In this document: positions 17,588 through 18,462 of the stretch, one piece after another
Position numbering within the stretch: position 1 is the stretch's first letter
How the letters are laid out: the number at the start of each line of letters is the position of its first letter
Source of the DNA: DATAEU01 sp046724395
GTDB taxonomy: Bacteria; Actinomycetota; UBA4738; HRBIN12
Reading direction: 5' to 3'
Assembly (NCBI GenBank): GCA_046724395.1
Contig: JBKOWM010000125.1
Span: 1-18,462, forward strand
DNA: 18,462 nucleotides
Notes under the pieces: generated by a model
What the model saw: the letters and a program-made list of their open reading frames with translations, nothing else
Told to the model about the DNA's origin: nothing
Database searches by the model: none
Position numbers and translations under genes: made by a program

Positions 17588-18462
17588 TTAGCGCTCGGAA
17601 AGCCTGTGCGAGAGCTCGGTCCGTGACCGAACCCCGAGCTTGCGGTAGATCCGCTGCAGGTTCGCCTCGATCGTGCTCACGCTCAGGAACAGGGCCTGGG
17701 CCGCCTCCCGGTTCGTGAGTCCGTTTGCCACCAGATCGGCGACACGCAGCTCGGTCGGGGTGAGGCCGACCGGACCGGGAGATCGGCCTCCGATCCTTGC
17801 GATCTCCATACTGGCCCGGTCCGCCCACAAGGGAGCGCGCACCCGCTCGAAGATCGTCGATGATCGGCCGAGCGACTCGCGGGCGAGCCGCCACTTCTTC
17901 GTCCGACGGAACGCCTGGCCCTGGGCGAGAAGGGTCCGACCCAGTTCGAACGGCTCATCGAACGACCCATGACTCTCGAGCGCTCGGTCGAAGGCATCGA
18001 GCGCGTCCGACAGGTTTCCCTCGGAAGCGGCCAGCAGTCCCCGGCCTCGCTCGGCCGTCGCAACGGCCCAATGTCGCCCGAGCGTCGTCGCTTGAGCCAG
18101 GAATACCTCCAGGAGTGCCCGTGCCTCCTCCGTCTCACCCAAAGCGACGAGCGCCTCGATCTCGTCGGGGAGGAACCGCAGCACCCCGGGCTCTCCGACC
18201 CCACCGTCGAGCACGCCTTGGGCAAGAGGCCACAGCAGGGCGTGCGTTTCCTTCGGGTTCCCGAGCGATAACTCCAGGAACCCCAAAGCGGAAAGGTTGA
18301 ACTGGCTCGCCTGGACCAACCCCGACTGCCGACCGAGCTCGAGCCCTGCTGCTGCGGCCGCCCTCGCCGACTCCTCGAGGCCCTGATGCGCTTCGACCAA
18401 CGCCTTCGCGCCGAGGGCCAGCGCTCGATACGGCTGTTGGCCGGTCCACGCAGTGATGGCAC
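17588..18462 (-). CDS. LuxR-family transcriptional regulator, N-terminus outside the window
   Basis: The frame is open from the window edge to a TAA at 17588-17590, giving 291 visible residues. The final about 60 form a LuxR/GerE helix-turn-helix: LTPTELRVADLVANGLTNREAAQALFL, STIEANLQRIYRKLGVRSRTEL. The preceding about 220 residues are alpha-helical, Ala/Leu/Glu-rich repeats (LALGAKALVEAHQG, ALGETEEARALLEVFL, ALDAFDRALESHGSF, GRTLLAQGQAFRRTKKWRLA) of the tetratricopeptide style found in large LAL/MalT-type regulators, whose ATPase domain would lie further upstream. Such proteins activate transcription after ligand or ATP binding. The targets are unknown. It ends 45 bases before a terminator-like hairpin. 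Confidence 0.9.
   Translation of the reverse strand, partial: AITAWTGQQPYRALALGAKALVEAHQGLEESARAAAAAGLELGRQSGLVQASQFNLSALGFLELSLGNPKETHALLWPLAQGVLDGGVGEPGVLRFLPDEIEALVALGETEEARALLEVFLAQATTLGRHWAVATAERGRGLLAASEGNLSDALDAFDRALESHGSFDEPFELGRTLLAQGQAFRRTKKWRLARESLGRSSTIFERVRAPLWADRASMEIARIGGRSPGPVGLTPTELRVADLVANGLTNREAAQALFLSVSTIEANLQRIYRKLGVRSRTELSHRLSER

Noticed and set aside
1..18462. CRISPR arrays, tRNA or rRNA genes, insertion sequences, prophage or attachment sites
   Set aside because: I found no regularly spaced repeats, tRNA-like cloverleaf, transposase or integrase motifs, or direct repeats bounding a segment.

Overview
The window is very GC-rich (C/G at most third codon positions), densely packed bacterial DNA. 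Actinobacterial features are frequent GTG starts, TANNNT -10 boxes placed directly before start codons (leaderless style), pilin-like proteins of an actinobacterial type, and aerobic CO dehydrogenase (cox) type accessory genes. It most resembles an uncultured soil-type Actinomycetota chromosome. I cannot name a genus, and I see no rRNA, tRNA, CRISPR array, integrase or transposase.

Layout. 1-998 (+): the tail of an unrecognised protein and a metallo-beta-lactamase-fold hydrolase. 1016-5529 (-): a six-gene run of two membrane-anchored pilin-like paralogues, an MscS channel, an N-terminally short DoxX protein, a MoxR/CoxD-type AAA+ ATPase and a CoxE-type VWA protein. 5603-6739 (+): an XdhC/CoxF-type protein. 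6768-8457 (-): an SDR oxidoreductase overlapping a fluoroacetate-dehalogenase-like hydrolase. 8550-9817 (+): coxG overlapping a MobA/MocA-like nucleotidyltransferase, closed by a strong hairpin. 9852-11386 (-): a nitrilase-superfamily amidohydrolase, then a cyclic di-GMP-I (GEMM) riboswitch in front of a secreted CAP-domain protein. 11622-14020 (+): a secreted S55 (SpoIVB-type) peptidase-family protein and an unrecognised protein. 14021-15514 (-): a GNAT acetyltransferase remnant and a divergent PLP-dependent decarboxylase. 15542-16144 (+): 3-methyladenine DNA glycosylase I. 16041-17421 (-): an ECF sigma factor operon with small proteins on both sides. 17588-18462 (-): the C-terminal part of a LuxR-type regulator, cut by the window edge.

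How they work together. CoxD, CoxE, XdhC/CoxF, CoxG and the MobA-like protein form an almost complete maturation and membrane-attachment kit for a molybdenum hydroxylase of the CO dehydrogenase class. CoxD/CoxE remodel or sulfurate the active site, XdhC and the MobA-like enzyme handle the molybdenum cofactor, and CoxG links the enzyme to the membrane. The large, medium and small catalytic subunits are not in the window. The kit is split over both strands and interleaved with membrane, pilin-like and hydrolase genes.

The most notable items are the c-di-GMP riboswitch with a plausible ribosome-site-sequestering platform, the repeated TANNNT-6 nt-start arrangement, the decarboxylase that has lost the canonical Cys and Arg, the dehalogenase-type active site, and the sigma factor operon that encodes small proteins instead of a recognisable anti-sigma factor.
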